A stretch of 8,267 bases of DNA from an uncultured Nitrospinaceae bacterium (GTDB lineage Bacteria; Nitrospinota; Nitrospinia; Nitrospinales; VA-1): assembly GCA_938073925.1 (NCBI GenBank), contig CALJGH010000184.1:1-8267 (forward strand), written 5' to 3'. Every line of letters starts with the position of its first letter. Within the stretch, counting starts at the first letter, position 1. Below are positions 1 through 6,417 of this stretch, piece by piece. The position numbers were made by a program, and so were the translations under genes. The notes below the pieces were generated by a model that was given only the letters and a program-made list of their open reading frames with translations, was not told where the DNA came from and searched no databases.

Positions 1-379
1 TTTGTTGTTTCTCTGCTAATTCTTCTTTTTGACGGGCAAGAATATAAAAATGGATGGCATCTTCTTGGTCTGGGTTAAGACCGATAATCTTACATCGGCA
101 AATATTTTTTTCATCAATCTTCAGGATTTCAGTTTCAAGCTCCATAGTTTGGTCATTTGGGAGGGTGAGTTCCATCGAATATTTTTCGCCCAGTTTGAAG
201 TCTTTGTTGGAAAAAGATACACCGCTAGCACTTATATCTAAGGCACTTAGGGGTGTACTGCCTATTTTAAGCAAAATTGGCTTTTCTTTTGAAGGGTATA
301 CCCTAAATGCACCCCGAGTTGTGGTAGGGTTTTTAAATAGCTTAGTACTAGTCTCTTTAGTTTTCTTTTTCCAAAACAA
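1..379 (-). CDS. PilZ-domain (c-di-GMP-binding type) protein, 3' end outside window
   Basis: This reading frame stays open for 126 codons from a TTG at 379-377 to the window edge. Near residue 25 it has RGAFR, matching the PilZ RxxxR motif. About 32 residues later comes DISASG, matching (D/N)xSxxG; together these are the two c-di-GMP-contacting motifs of the family. Beta-rich sequence follows (KYSMELTLP, METEILKID-like), then a helical tail with FYILARQKEEL, as in single-domain PilZ proteins. The TTG start is chosen because AGGAGGG lies 6 bases upstream (392-386), a TAG closes the frame just before it, and no ATG precedes RxxxR. The gene overlaps the 3' end of motB by 23 bases, so translation is probably coupled. 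By analogy with YcgR-type proteins it may tune or brake the stator in response to c-di-GMP; that role is inference. The C-terminus is missing, so further domains cannot be excluded. Confidence 0.88.
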   Translation of the reverse strand, partial: MFWKKKTKETSTKLFKNPTTTRGAFRVYPSKEKPILLKIGSTPLSALDISASGVSFSNKDFKLGEKYSMELTLPNDQTMELETEILKIDEKNICRCKIIGLNPDQEDAIHFYILARQKEELAEKQQ

Positions 380-1886
380 ATTCTACCCTCCTATTTTTAG
401 CTCTACCCGGAGCTGTATCGTTTCTTCCCAAGGGAAACGTGTCTGCGTATCCCGTGGCAGTCATTCTTTCAGGTTCTGCTCCCTTGTCTACAAAATATCT
501 TAATACGGCTGTGGCTCGTGATGATGATAGCTCCCAATTAGTTGGGAACTTTTCTGTGGATATTGGTTCATCATCTGTATGTCCTTGAATATGTACTTTA
601 TATTCAGGATGTTTATTTACTTCTTTAATCACTGCGTCTAGAAGGGATCTTGCCTCCAACTGCAAATCAGCCTGTCCTGGTTTAAACAAACTTGCCCCAG
701 GAACTCTCACCACTATCTTTGAAGCACTGGTCTCGACAGTCATATCAGTATCTTCAGCAGCGTCACTCATTCCAGATAATATATCATCAGATTGTTCGGG
801 TTTCAACTTCTTCAAGGATTCTTCAACCTCTACGGCGTTAAGAGCTTCAAGCACCCCGATACTTTTCGCCTCAGCCCCAATAATAGCAGACTTAAAAGTT
901 TGCACATTTTTAGATGCTATTGCGTACATGAGGATAAAAAATACCAACATAAGTGTGACCATATCTGAAAAGGTAGCCATCCAAGCTGGAGCGCCTTCCT
1001 CACACTCTTCAGCATCTTCTTTTTTAGGCGCAGCTTGTTTTTTGCTCTCCCCAAATTCTTCTTCTAATTTTTTTATTTTTTCATCCAGTTTTTTTTTAAA
1101 ATCTTTTTTTAAATCATTTAGGCTTTTATCAAGCTGTTTTTTCTGTTGTTCGATTGCTTCTATATTTGCTTTAAGATCCTTGATAATCTCAGATGGTAAT
1201 TTAGAATCATCTCCTTCTTGCGCATCATAAATAATTTTTTCAAAGGACTTGATAAGCTCAGCTTTCTCATCAATCTTTTTTTGTAAGGATTCAATGCTTC
1301 TTTCATGTTTTGTTTTCTGCTGTTTTATTTTGGCTTTAAGTTCTTTGGTTGGATCGGGTTTCTCTCGTAGCTTTTTTAATTCTAGGGTTAGAATTTCTTT
1401 TTCTTTATCACCTAAACTTGTTTTCGACCCTTGGTTTTGTAATTGGCTTTGAAGATCCTCGTTTTGATGTTTTAACTTTTTAAGAGCCATGGTGATTTTT
1501 GGATCTTTGGGCTCTGTAGTTTTTTTTCTGGCTTGAGCTAGAGCCTCAGCTTTATTTTTTTCTGCTTTTTTTAAATCGTCTGTGAGCTTGTCTTTTTCTT
1601 TTTTGGATTGATCCAGACTTTCTTGAAGGTCTGTTATAATTTTTTGGTCTTCTTCATTGCTTTCTTGAAGTTTTACTATAAGTTGTTGGTCTTCTTCATT
1701 GGTAACTTCAGTTTCAGCGCCTTCTTTCTCAGAAATGGTTGCTTTGAGGTCCTCAATTTTTTCATTGCTGGCTGTAATAACGTACTGCATTTTGGCGTCA
1801 TGCTTTTCTTTTTCAGCATTAAGCCTTTGCAACTCCTTCCCCTTAAGTAGGAGTTGTTCTTTGAGCATTTGCACGCTTTCACGCAT
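357..1886 (-). CDS. motB: Flagellar stator protein MotB with a giant N-terminal coiled coil
   Basis: This is the B subunit of the ion-driven stator: it pairs with MotA and anchors the motor to peptidoglycan. Residues 1 to about 290 are a Lys/Glu/Gln-rich coiled coil. One membrane segment follows (about 302-324, AWMATFSDMVTLMLVFF), with D308 at the place of the ion-carrying Asp. Residues 388-507 form the OmpA/MotB domain, with HIQGHTDDEPI (432-442), NWELSSSRA (450-458) and GRAKNRRVEF (494-503). Typical MotB proteins are around 250-350 residues with only a few tens of residues before the membrane helix, so the 509 residues here are mostly explained by the N-terminal extension. The ATG at 1886 is chosen because an in-frame TAA lies only five codons upstream. 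No clear Shine-Dalgarno is seen. A 7-codon out-of-frame minicistron (1899-1879) overlaps the start. The gene lies 52 bp after motA and overlaps the PilZ gene. Whether it uses protons or sodium cannot be decided from sequence alone. Confidence 0.93.
   Translation of the reverse strand: MRESVQMLKEQLLLKGKELQRLNAEKEKHDAKMQYVITASNEKIEDLKATISEKEGAETEVTNEEDQQLIVKLQESNEEDQKIITDLQESLDQSKKEKDKLTDDLKKAEKNKAEALAQARKKTTEPKDPKITMALKKLKHQNEDLQSQLQNQGSKTSLGDKEKEILTLELKKLREKPDPTKELKAKIKQQKTKHERSIESLQKKIDEKAELIKSFEKIIYDAQEGDDSKLPSEIIKDLKANIEAIEQQKKQLDKSLNDLKKDFKKKLDEKIKKLEEEFGESKKQAAPKKEDAEECEEGAPAWMATFSDMVTLMLVFFILMYAIASKNVQTFKSAIIGAEAKSIGVLEALNAVEVEESLKKLKPEQSDDILSGMSDAAEDTDMTVETSASKIVVRVPGASLFKPGQADLQLEARSLLDAVIKEVNKHPEYKVHIQGHTDDEPISTEKFPTNWELSSSRATAVLRYFVDKGAEPERMTATGYADTFPLGRNDTAPGRAKNRRVEFVLEKEN
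386..392 (-). promoter_or_regulatory. Strong ribosome binding site of the PilZ gene inside motB
   Basis: The minus strand reads AGGAGGG here, inside the last codons of motB (encoding RRV), followed by 6 bases and then TTG. It is the best Shine-Dalgarno match in the left block and fixes the start of the PilZ gene. Confidence 0.8.
1618..1701 (-). repeat. 42-bp tandem duplication within the motB coiled coil
   Basis: Two adjacent 42-bp units (1618-1659 and 1660-1701) share ctttcttgaag at one end and ttggtcttcttcattg at the other. They encode NEEDQQLIVKLQES (residues 63-76) and NEEDQKIITDLQES (77-90). Fourteen residues is exactly two heptads, so the duplication lengthens the coiled coil without breaking its register. 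Confidence 0.85.
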
Positions 1887-1938
1887 TTTTAATGACCATT
1901 AAAAATTTATTTCTATTACTAATTAGTAGACCTTGTCA

Positions 1939-2706
1939 TTAACGTTTATTTTCTGCCATGGCGCGACGTGAACTTAATGGGATGTATGAAGAAAGTTTTT
2001 CGTAGACAATCATAGGGTTATTTTCTTGAACGATAGATGCTGCTCCCTCAAACATAATCTCAAGGTTCATAACTTCTGAACCTGTCCTAGATTTCAATTT
2101 GCCGGCTATAGGAGTACAAATCATAAATGCAAAAAAACTACCATAAAAAGTGGTTAACAAAGCCACTGCCATGGAAGGCCCTACTGAAGATGGATCACTT
2201 AAATTTTGCAGCATTTGCACAAGACCAATCAGTGTACCTATCATTCCAAATGCCGGTGCGAATGCTGCCATTTTAACAAAAACATCTTGCTGTATAGCAT
2301 GCCTTTGTTTCATTGACTCAATTTCAATATTAAGTGCATCCCGTATAACATCTTCTTTGGCACCATCGGATATCAGGCCACATGCTTTTTTAAGAAAACG
2401 ATCTTCAATTTGCATTTTGCTTAAAGCTACAAGGCCTTGTCTGCGACTCACAGTACAAAGTTCAACCATAGTAGCTATCAATTCATTGGGGTCTAATTTC
2501 TGAGTTTTAAAAACTAAAGCAGCTGCTTTGAAAGCAGCTTTGACATCAGCTAATTGGAAATTAATTAGAATTGCTGCCAGAGTTCCTCCAACAACGATCA
2601 TTAGCCCAGGAAAATTAAAAAAACTCATTAGATCACCACCGAGCAAGATAGAAACAGCTATCAATGTGATCCCGGCAACAATCCCTGTAAAGGAAGCTTT
2701 ATCCAA
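1939..2706 (-). CDS. motA: Flagellar stator protein MotA (PomA-like)
   Basis: This is the four-helix A subunit of the flagellar stator; five MotA surround two MotB and convert ion flow into rotor torque. At 255 residues it has normal PomA/MotA length. Predicted membrane helices lie at about 5-22, 32-50, 147-167 and 178-201, with a large cytoplasmic loop between helices 2 and 3. That loop carries SRRQGLVAL (87-95) and E101, in the region of the charged rotor-contacting residues. Helix 3 has the hallmark APAFGMIGTLIGLV (150-163) with the conserved proline P151, and helix 4 has TTFYGSFFA (185-193). The start is TTG (2706-2704), six bases after AGGA (2716-2713). The gene is followed at 52 bp by motB. 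I see no clear sigma28 or sigma54 flagellar promoter upstream. Confidence 0.95.
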   Translation of the reverse strand: MDKASFTGIVAGITLIAVSILLGGDLMSFFNFPGLMIVVGGTLAAILINFQLADVKAAFKAAALVFKTQKLDPNELIATMVELCTVSRRQGLVALSKMQIEDRFLKKACGLISDGAKEDVIRDALNIEIESMKQRHAIQQDVFVKMAAFAPAFGMIGTLIGLVQMLQNLSDPSSVGPSMAVALLTTFYGSFFAFMICTPIAGKLKSRTGSEVMNLEIMFEGAASIVQENNPMIVYEKLSSYIPLSSRRAMAENKR

Positions 2707-3050
2707 CGTTTATCCTTTTTTTATAAATTAATTATTTAAATAAATCTGAAACATGAAATCTAACATTTTGTCCAAACTTCTGCTACCTTTTCCATAATCT
2801 AGCAATTATTGAAATCTTTCTGATTTATAGAAAATTTTACATAAACTGGACTAAAACCAAATTTCTCAATTGTTTAACCTTTAGATTTTTAATAACGGTT
2901 AATTTGGGTTCTTTAATTAGCGTAAAATCATAAATTTAACGTATTTTTTTTTATTTTTATTGGTATCTCTAGTTTTAGAGGCATTCTGTATAAAGTATGA
3001 AGCTATATAATTAAGGGTATGTGTATTTTTAAAATGTCAGAAGTGAGTTT
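2707..3050. other. A+T-rich intergenic region between divergent motA and SMR remnant
   Basis: These 344 bases hold no convincing gene. They must contain the motA promoter (minus strand) and any promoter of the SMR gene (plus strand). On the plus strand a perfect TATAAT lies at 3006-3011 and TATAAA at 2989-2994, but neither has a good -35 at 17 bp. A T-rich run lies at about 2942-2959. On the minus strand only weak promoter-like pairs are visible. Confidence 0.5.
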
Positions 3051-3368
3051 TTGAGTTGGACATATTTGGTTTTGGCGGGGTTTTTTGAAATTATTTTCAC
3101 CACTTCCTAAAAACTTTCGGATAATTTTTCGAAAGTTTGGCCTTCTGTATCATTTTTAGCTTTAAGTATTTTGATATTTTATTTTTTGACGAGAGCTACT
3201 CAAACCATTCCTCTTGGAACCAGTTATGCGGTGTGGAACGGAATTGGTGCTTTAGGCACATTAGTGCTAGGTATTGTCTTTTTTATGGAGCCAGTTACGT
3301 CCTCACGTATTTTATTCCTTCTGATGCTTATTTCTTCGATAATTGGTCTAAAACTGGTCACAAATTAA
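3051..3368 (+). pseudogene. SMR-family (SugE/Gdx-like) exporter gene interrupted by TAA at codon 20
   Basis: Read through one stop, this frame gives a 105-residue protein, the standard length of SMR transporters. These are four-helix dimers that export guanidinium or quaternary cations in exchange for protons. It opens with (TTG)SWTYLVLAGFFE, placing the conserved ion-coupling glutamate at residue 13. After TAA at 3108-3110 it continues KLSDNFSKVWPS, then a second helix, TIPLGTSYAVWNGIGALGT (third helix and signature) and a C-terminal IIGLKLVTN. Family members normally have Leu at the stop position, so a single TTA-to-TAA change would explain it. The rest is fully conserved with no frameshift, suggesting recent inactivation, a sequencing error, or rescue by readthrough or restart (a TTG lies at 3171). 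The start is TTG at 3051 because an in-frame TAA lies just upstream; its Shine-Dalgarno is weak. It converges on dppF. Confidence 0.88.
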
Positions 3369-3392
3369 ATCTTGTGTTTATATGATCTGGGG

Positions 3393-4361
3393 TTAGTCGT
3401 CGTAAAGATGGCAATATACGGTATGTCCCTCTTCAAGTTCAATTTGACGAGGAGTTTCTGTTTTGCATCGATCCACTACGTTGGGGCAGCGGGGATGGAA
3501 GTGGCAGCCTGATGGCGGATTGAGGGGGGAGGGGACATCCCCCTGAAGGGGTTTCGGGCGTTTTCTGTTTGTAGGATCCAGCGATGGTTTAGAAGCGAGC
3601 AATGCTTGTGTATATGGGTGCGCGGCTTTTCGGTTGAGTAATTCTGTTGGTGCCAACTCTACAATTTTACCGAGGTACATGACCGCCGTTCTTTGGGACA
3701 GATGCTTTACCACATTCAAATCATGGGAAATAAACATTAAAGAAAGGTTGTCTTCTTTTTGCAGAGACTGAAGTAAATTTATTATCTGTGCCTGAATAGA
3801 AACATCCAATGCTGAAACGGGTTCATCACAAACAATGTATTTAGGATTCAGCGCCAGGGCACGGGCAATGCCAATCCGTTGCCTTTGCCCACCTGAAAAT
3901 TCGTGAGGAAAGCGTTTTAAATACATTTTAGAAAGCCCCACTTTTTCCATGAGACCTTCTATTTTCTTTCTTAGTTCGCTTCCCTGAGCTAAACCGTGAA
4001 CCGAGAGAGCCTCACCGATGATTCTTTCTACTGTGAAGCGTGGATTGAGTGAGCTGTAGGGATCCTGAAAAATGATCTGCATTTTGGGGCGGATCATTGC
4101 CAGCTCTTTACCTTTCAAACTTAAAAGATCTGTCCCTTCAAAGAGGACTTTGCCCGAAGTAGGTTCAAGTAGGCGAAGGGTCATGCGGCCGACTGTAGTT
4201 TTGCCGCAACCGGATTCCCCAACCAGTCCCAATATTTCACCTTCGTTTATGTCGAAGGAGACATCATCTACCGCTTTAACCTGACCGATTACCCGCGAGA
4301 GTAGCCCACCATAGATGGGAAAATATTTTTTTAACGATTGTACCTGCAATATCTTTTTCAT
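3393..4361 (-). CDS. dppF: Oligo/dipeptide (or nickel) ABC transporter ATPase, DppF/OppF type
   Basis: This is an ATP-hydrolysing subunit of a peptide/nickel-class ABC importer, expected to form a heterodimer with the preceding DppD-like subunit at the cytoplasmic face of the membrane. In its 322 residues are Walker A GESGCGKT (48-55), Q-loop Q99 in FQDPYSSLNP, ABC signature FSGGQRQR (155-162), Walker B YIVCDEP (175-181, catalytic E180) and switch histidine H213. The C-terminal oligopeptide-transporter extension has C286, C292, C299 and C317 (GCHFHPRC...C...C), the set that binds a [4Fe-4S] cluster in characterised Dpp ATPases. Its ATG overlaps the dppD stop as ATGA. No permease or binding protein follows: the gene ends 25 bp from the convergent SMR remnant, with no obvious terminator. 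Opp, Dpp, Gsi and Nik types cannot be separated from this subunit, so the symbol is approximate. Confidence 0.92.
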   Translation of the reverse strand: MKKILQVQSLKKYFPIYGGLLSRVIGQVKAVDDVSFDINEGEILGLVGESGCGKTTVGRMTLRLLEPTSGKVLFEGTDLLSLKGKELAMIRPKMQIIFQDPYSSLNPRFTVERIIGEALSVHGLAQGSELRKKIEGLMEKVGLSKMYLKRFPHEFSGGQRQRIGIARALALNPKYIVCDEPVSALDVSIQAQIINLLQSLQKEDNLSLMFISHDLNVVKHLSQRTAVMYLGKIVELAPTELLNRKAAHPYTQALLASKPSLDPTNRKRPKPLQGDVPSPLNPPSGCHFHPRCPNVVDRCKTETPRQIELEEGHTVYCHLYDD

Positions 4362-5350
4362 AAGGCAGGCGTTTTGTTATAGAGCCAGCAAGCGGTTTGG
4401 TGTTTCGGGTTACTATCAAGGGATTTTAGTTCAGGGATTTCTCGTTCACATTCGCCCATCTTTTCAGCGCAACGTGGATGAAACGCGCAACCCTCTGGCA
4501 AGAAAGCAGGATGGGGAACGGCTCCGGGTATGGTTTCGAGTTTGACGCTTATCGTGTCTTTGGGTAATGAGTTGAGCAGCCCTTTAGTGTAGGGGTGCGA
4601 AGGTGATGCGAAGATATTCTCGACCGAGGCCAGCTCTACAATTTTGCCTGAATACATGACTGCGACACGATCTGCATATTGAGCAACAATACCGAGATTA
4701 TGTGTGATGAGCAGAATGGACATTTGAGTTTCTTTTCTCAACTCATCTAGCAGGTCTAGGATTTGCGCTTGAATGGTTACGTCGAGTGCGGTTGTGGGTT
4801 CATCTGCAATTAAAAGAGATGGTTTGCAGGCAATAGACATGGCAATCATAACCCGTTGTTTCATGCCGCCCGATAATTCGTGTGGGTATTGATCGATACG
4901 TGTTTCGGGCGAAGGCATGGCTACTTTTTTCAATACTTTTAATGCAAGTATTCTTGCTTCGTCGTGGGATTTATCTTGATGCAGACAAATGGCTTCGATT
5001 ATCTGGTCGCCAATGGTGAAAATTGGATTCAATGAGGTCATCGGCTCCTGAAAAATCATGCCGATTTCGTTACCACGAATTTTTTGCATCTCTAGTTCTG
5101 ATGCTTGAAGCAGGTCTTTCCCTTTGAACAGGATGCGACCGTTTTCAAAATTTCCCGGGGGCATGGGTACGAGACGCATTGCGCTTAGAGCGGTGACGGA
5201 TTTACCGCAACCGGATTCACCAACCAAAGCAACCGTTTCACCAGGATAAATAGTCAGATCTACATTTCGGACCGAGCGAACAATGTTTTCTTCGGTATGA
5301 AAAAAGGTGCTGAGATTTTGAATATCTAACAGCGGATCTTGGGAGTGCAT
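4358..5350 (-). CDS. dppD: Oligo/dipeptide (or nickel) ABC transporter ATPase, DppD/OppD type
   Basis: This is the partner ATPase of the DppF-like subunit. In its 330 residues are Walker A GESGCGKS (44-51), Q-loop Q101 in IFQEPMTSLNP, signature LSGGMKQR (159-166), Walker B LLIADEP (179-185, catalytic E184) and switch histidine H217. The C-terminal domain carries C288, C294, C301 and C321 in GCAFHPRC...C...C, a [4Fe-4S]-type cysteine set shared with the next gene. Signature and length match DppD/OppD rather than DppF/OppF. The ATG at 5350 lies 15 bp after the stop of the parvulin-rhodanese gene, with no strong Shine-Dalgarno of its own, so it is probably translated by coupling in the same operon. 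Permease and substrate-binding genes are absent nearby, so the membrane partners must be encoded elsewhere. Confidence 0.92.
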   Translation of the reverse strand: MHSQDPLLDIQNLSTFFHTEENIVRSVRNVDLTIYPGETVALVGESGCGKSVTALSAMRLVPMPPGNFENGRILFKGKDLLQASELEMQKIRGNEIGMIFQEPMTSLNPIFTIGDQIIEAICLHQDKSHDEARILALKVLKKVAMPSPETRIDQYPHELSGGMKQRVMIAMSIACKPSLLIADEPTTALDVTIQAQILDLLDELRKETQMSILLITHNLGIVAQYADRVAVMYSGKIVELASVENIFASPSHPYTKGLLNSLPKDTISVKLETIPGAVPHPAFLPEGCAFHPRCAEKMGECEREIPELKSLDSNPKHQTACWLYNKTPAL

Positions 5351-5365
5351 AGAGTCTGGGTAGGT

Positions 5366-6283
5366 TTAACCCTCCGGATGATCGTGGTCGTGTCCCTCAT
5401 GGTCGTGGCCTTCGTGATCGTCTGGCTCATCCAAAATGTCTTCATATCGGTAGCCATCGTCTTCGTCGATATCATAACGGTTGTTTTGAGTGTCAATCTT
5501 TTCTGACCAAAGATCTATTCCACCCTCTAGGCACTGGACGTTGGTGTATCCACGTTGTGTCAACCATTTCTGAAAACTGGGACTACGATCCTGCTTCCAA
5601 TCGATAAGTACCATTTCGCGATCTTTTTCAAAAGAACTCAAAACATGTTCGTTATTCTCGGCGTTGATAATATGCGAACCTTCTATCTTCGAAATATCAC
5701 GTTCCCAGCTTTCGCGGATGTCTAATAGAACAGGTTTTTCCCCTGAATCCATTTTTTCTTTAAGCTTTTCACAAGTAATGATCGAAACATTTTTTTCAGA
5801 GAACTCCTTGTTCAAGGCATCTAGGGCAGCTTGTACAGGGGTGTTATGAGTTTTGCAAACGGAGCTTATGGTTTCTTCTGGTTTATATGGGGTGACGGGC
5901 ATTCCAATATGGAATTGCTTGAAAAGTAAAGAATGGATATCTGGAAAAATTCGATTTGCTTCTTCCATGGCCAGATCAGGAGTGAAAGGTCCTTCAATTT
6001 TTTCAACTTCGATCTCAGAGATTCTTAAAATATGATAGCCGTATTGGGAGTGCACGGGTCCAATGATTTCACCTAACTGATCTTTGGATATTTCCTGCCC
6101 CATAATGGACTGCAGATTTCCTTCAGGCATCCACCCTAAATCCCCAGCATTTTTTTTAGAAGGGCAGGTGCTGTATTTTTCAACGGTCTCTTCAAATGAA
6201 GTACCGGCATCTAATAATTTTTTTGCTGCGACCACATCTTCCATAGAGTGGGTGAATATCTGGCTCGCTCGAACCTTGATCAT
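5366..6283 (-). CDS. Parvulin (PpiC) / DUF1858-like / rhodanese-like fusion with His-rich tail
   Basis: This is a 305-residue multidomain protein with no signal peptide, hence probably cytoplasmic. Residues 1-92 look like a parvulin peptidyl-prolyl isomerase domain: GTSFEETVEKYS, AGDLGWMPEGN and GPVHSQYGYHILRI are typical, though the usual N-terminal ASHI histidine reads Gln (ASQI). Residues about 98-161 resemble DUF1858 (FTPDLAMEE...IFPDI...ALDALN) but lack its cysteine pair. Residues 167-264 have a rhodanese fold signature: LLDIRESWE, the position-matched active loop DWKQDRS, and LEGGIDLW. In that loop Asp228 replaces the catalytic Cys, so sulfur transfer is unlikely. The last 20 residues alternate His, Asp, Glu and Gly (EGHDHEGHDHDH), a metal-binding-type tail like that of SlyD. 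PpiC-rhodanese fusions are known, for example in plants. The ATG start has GGGAG (6297-6293) nine bases upstream. It is the first gene of the operon with dppD/dppF. Confidence 0.85.
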   Translation of the reverse strand: MIKVRASQIFTHSMEDVVAAKKLLDAGTSFEETVEKYSTCPSKKNAGDLGWMPEGNLQSIMGQEISKDQLGEIIGPVHSQYGYHILRISEIEVEKIEGPFTPDLAMEEANRIFPDIHSLLFKQFHIGMPVTPYKPEETISSVCKTHNTPVQAALDALNKEFSEKNVSIITCEKLKEKMDSGEKPVLLDIRESWERDISKIEGSHIINAENNEHVLSSFEKDREMVLIDWKQDRSPSFQKWLTQRGYTNVQCLEGGIDLWSEKIDTQNNRYDIDEDDGYRYEDILDEPDDHEGHDHEGHDHDHPEG

Positions 6284-6319
6284 ATATGTAATCTCCCGGT
6301 TCCTGTTTTAGAAGGCTTT

Positions 6320-6348
6320 ATGATAGTACTCCCCTTACCGTATGTCAA
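6320..6348 (-). promoter_or_regulatory. Sigma70-type promoter of the parvulin-dppD-dppF operon
   Basis: On the minus strand TTGACA (6348-6343) and TATCAT (6325-6320) are separated by exactly 17 bases. Transcription would start near 6313, leaving a leader of about 30 bases with GGGAG before the ATG at 6283. Confidence 0.75.
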
Positions 6349-6364
6349 AGTGCAGTTGCTTGAT

Positions 6365-6394
6365 TTGGACATATTGTCTATATAATATGTTCAA
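6365..6394 (+). promoter_or_regulatory. 30-bp imperfect palindrome overlapping a promoter: probable operator
   Basis: TTGGACATATT (6365-6375) and AATATGTTCAA (6384-6394) are 11-base inverted arms with one mismatch and an 8-base spacer. A perfect TATAAT (6381-6386) sits inside it, and TTGATT (6360-6365) lies upstream at a 15-base spacing (17 if TAATAT at 6383-6388 is the -10). A dimeric repressor here would block the promoter of the DUF5675-like gene. It lies 17 bp upstream of the -35 of the divergent operon, so it might control both sides. Confidence 0.6.
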
Positions 6395-6417
6395 TATAGG
6401 TAGATAAACGTGAAGGT

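Noticed and set aside
54..503. 149-residue plus-strand ORF opposite pilZ/motB
   Set aside because: It is Ser/Phe-rich and antisense to two well-supported genes with motif-level matches; it is a shadow.
928..1850. Several plus-strand ORFs opposite the motB coiled coil
   Set aside because: Phe/Ser/Leu-rich translations are the antisense of Lys/Glu codons in the coiled coil; no motifs are seen.
2754..3050. Flagellar sigma28 or sigma54 promoter for motA
   Set aside because: No TAAA-N15-GCCGATAA-like or TGGCAC-N5-TTGC-like pair was found on the minus strand; only weak A+T-rich matches.
3056..3066. TTGGACATATT, identical to the left arm of the palindrome at 6365-6375
   Set aside because: Here it lies in codons 2-6 of the SMR gene (SWTYL), lacks the second arm, and is probably coincidence.
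3137..3385. 82-residue plus-strand ORF within the SMR remnant
   Set aside because: It is a different frame from the one carrying the SMR signature and has no recognisable features.
5392..5425. Short DNA repeat at the end of the parvulin-rhodanese gene (tcgtgg/cctcatgg units)
   Set aside because: It encodes the repeated HEGHDH tail and is explained by the protein; it is not a separate element.
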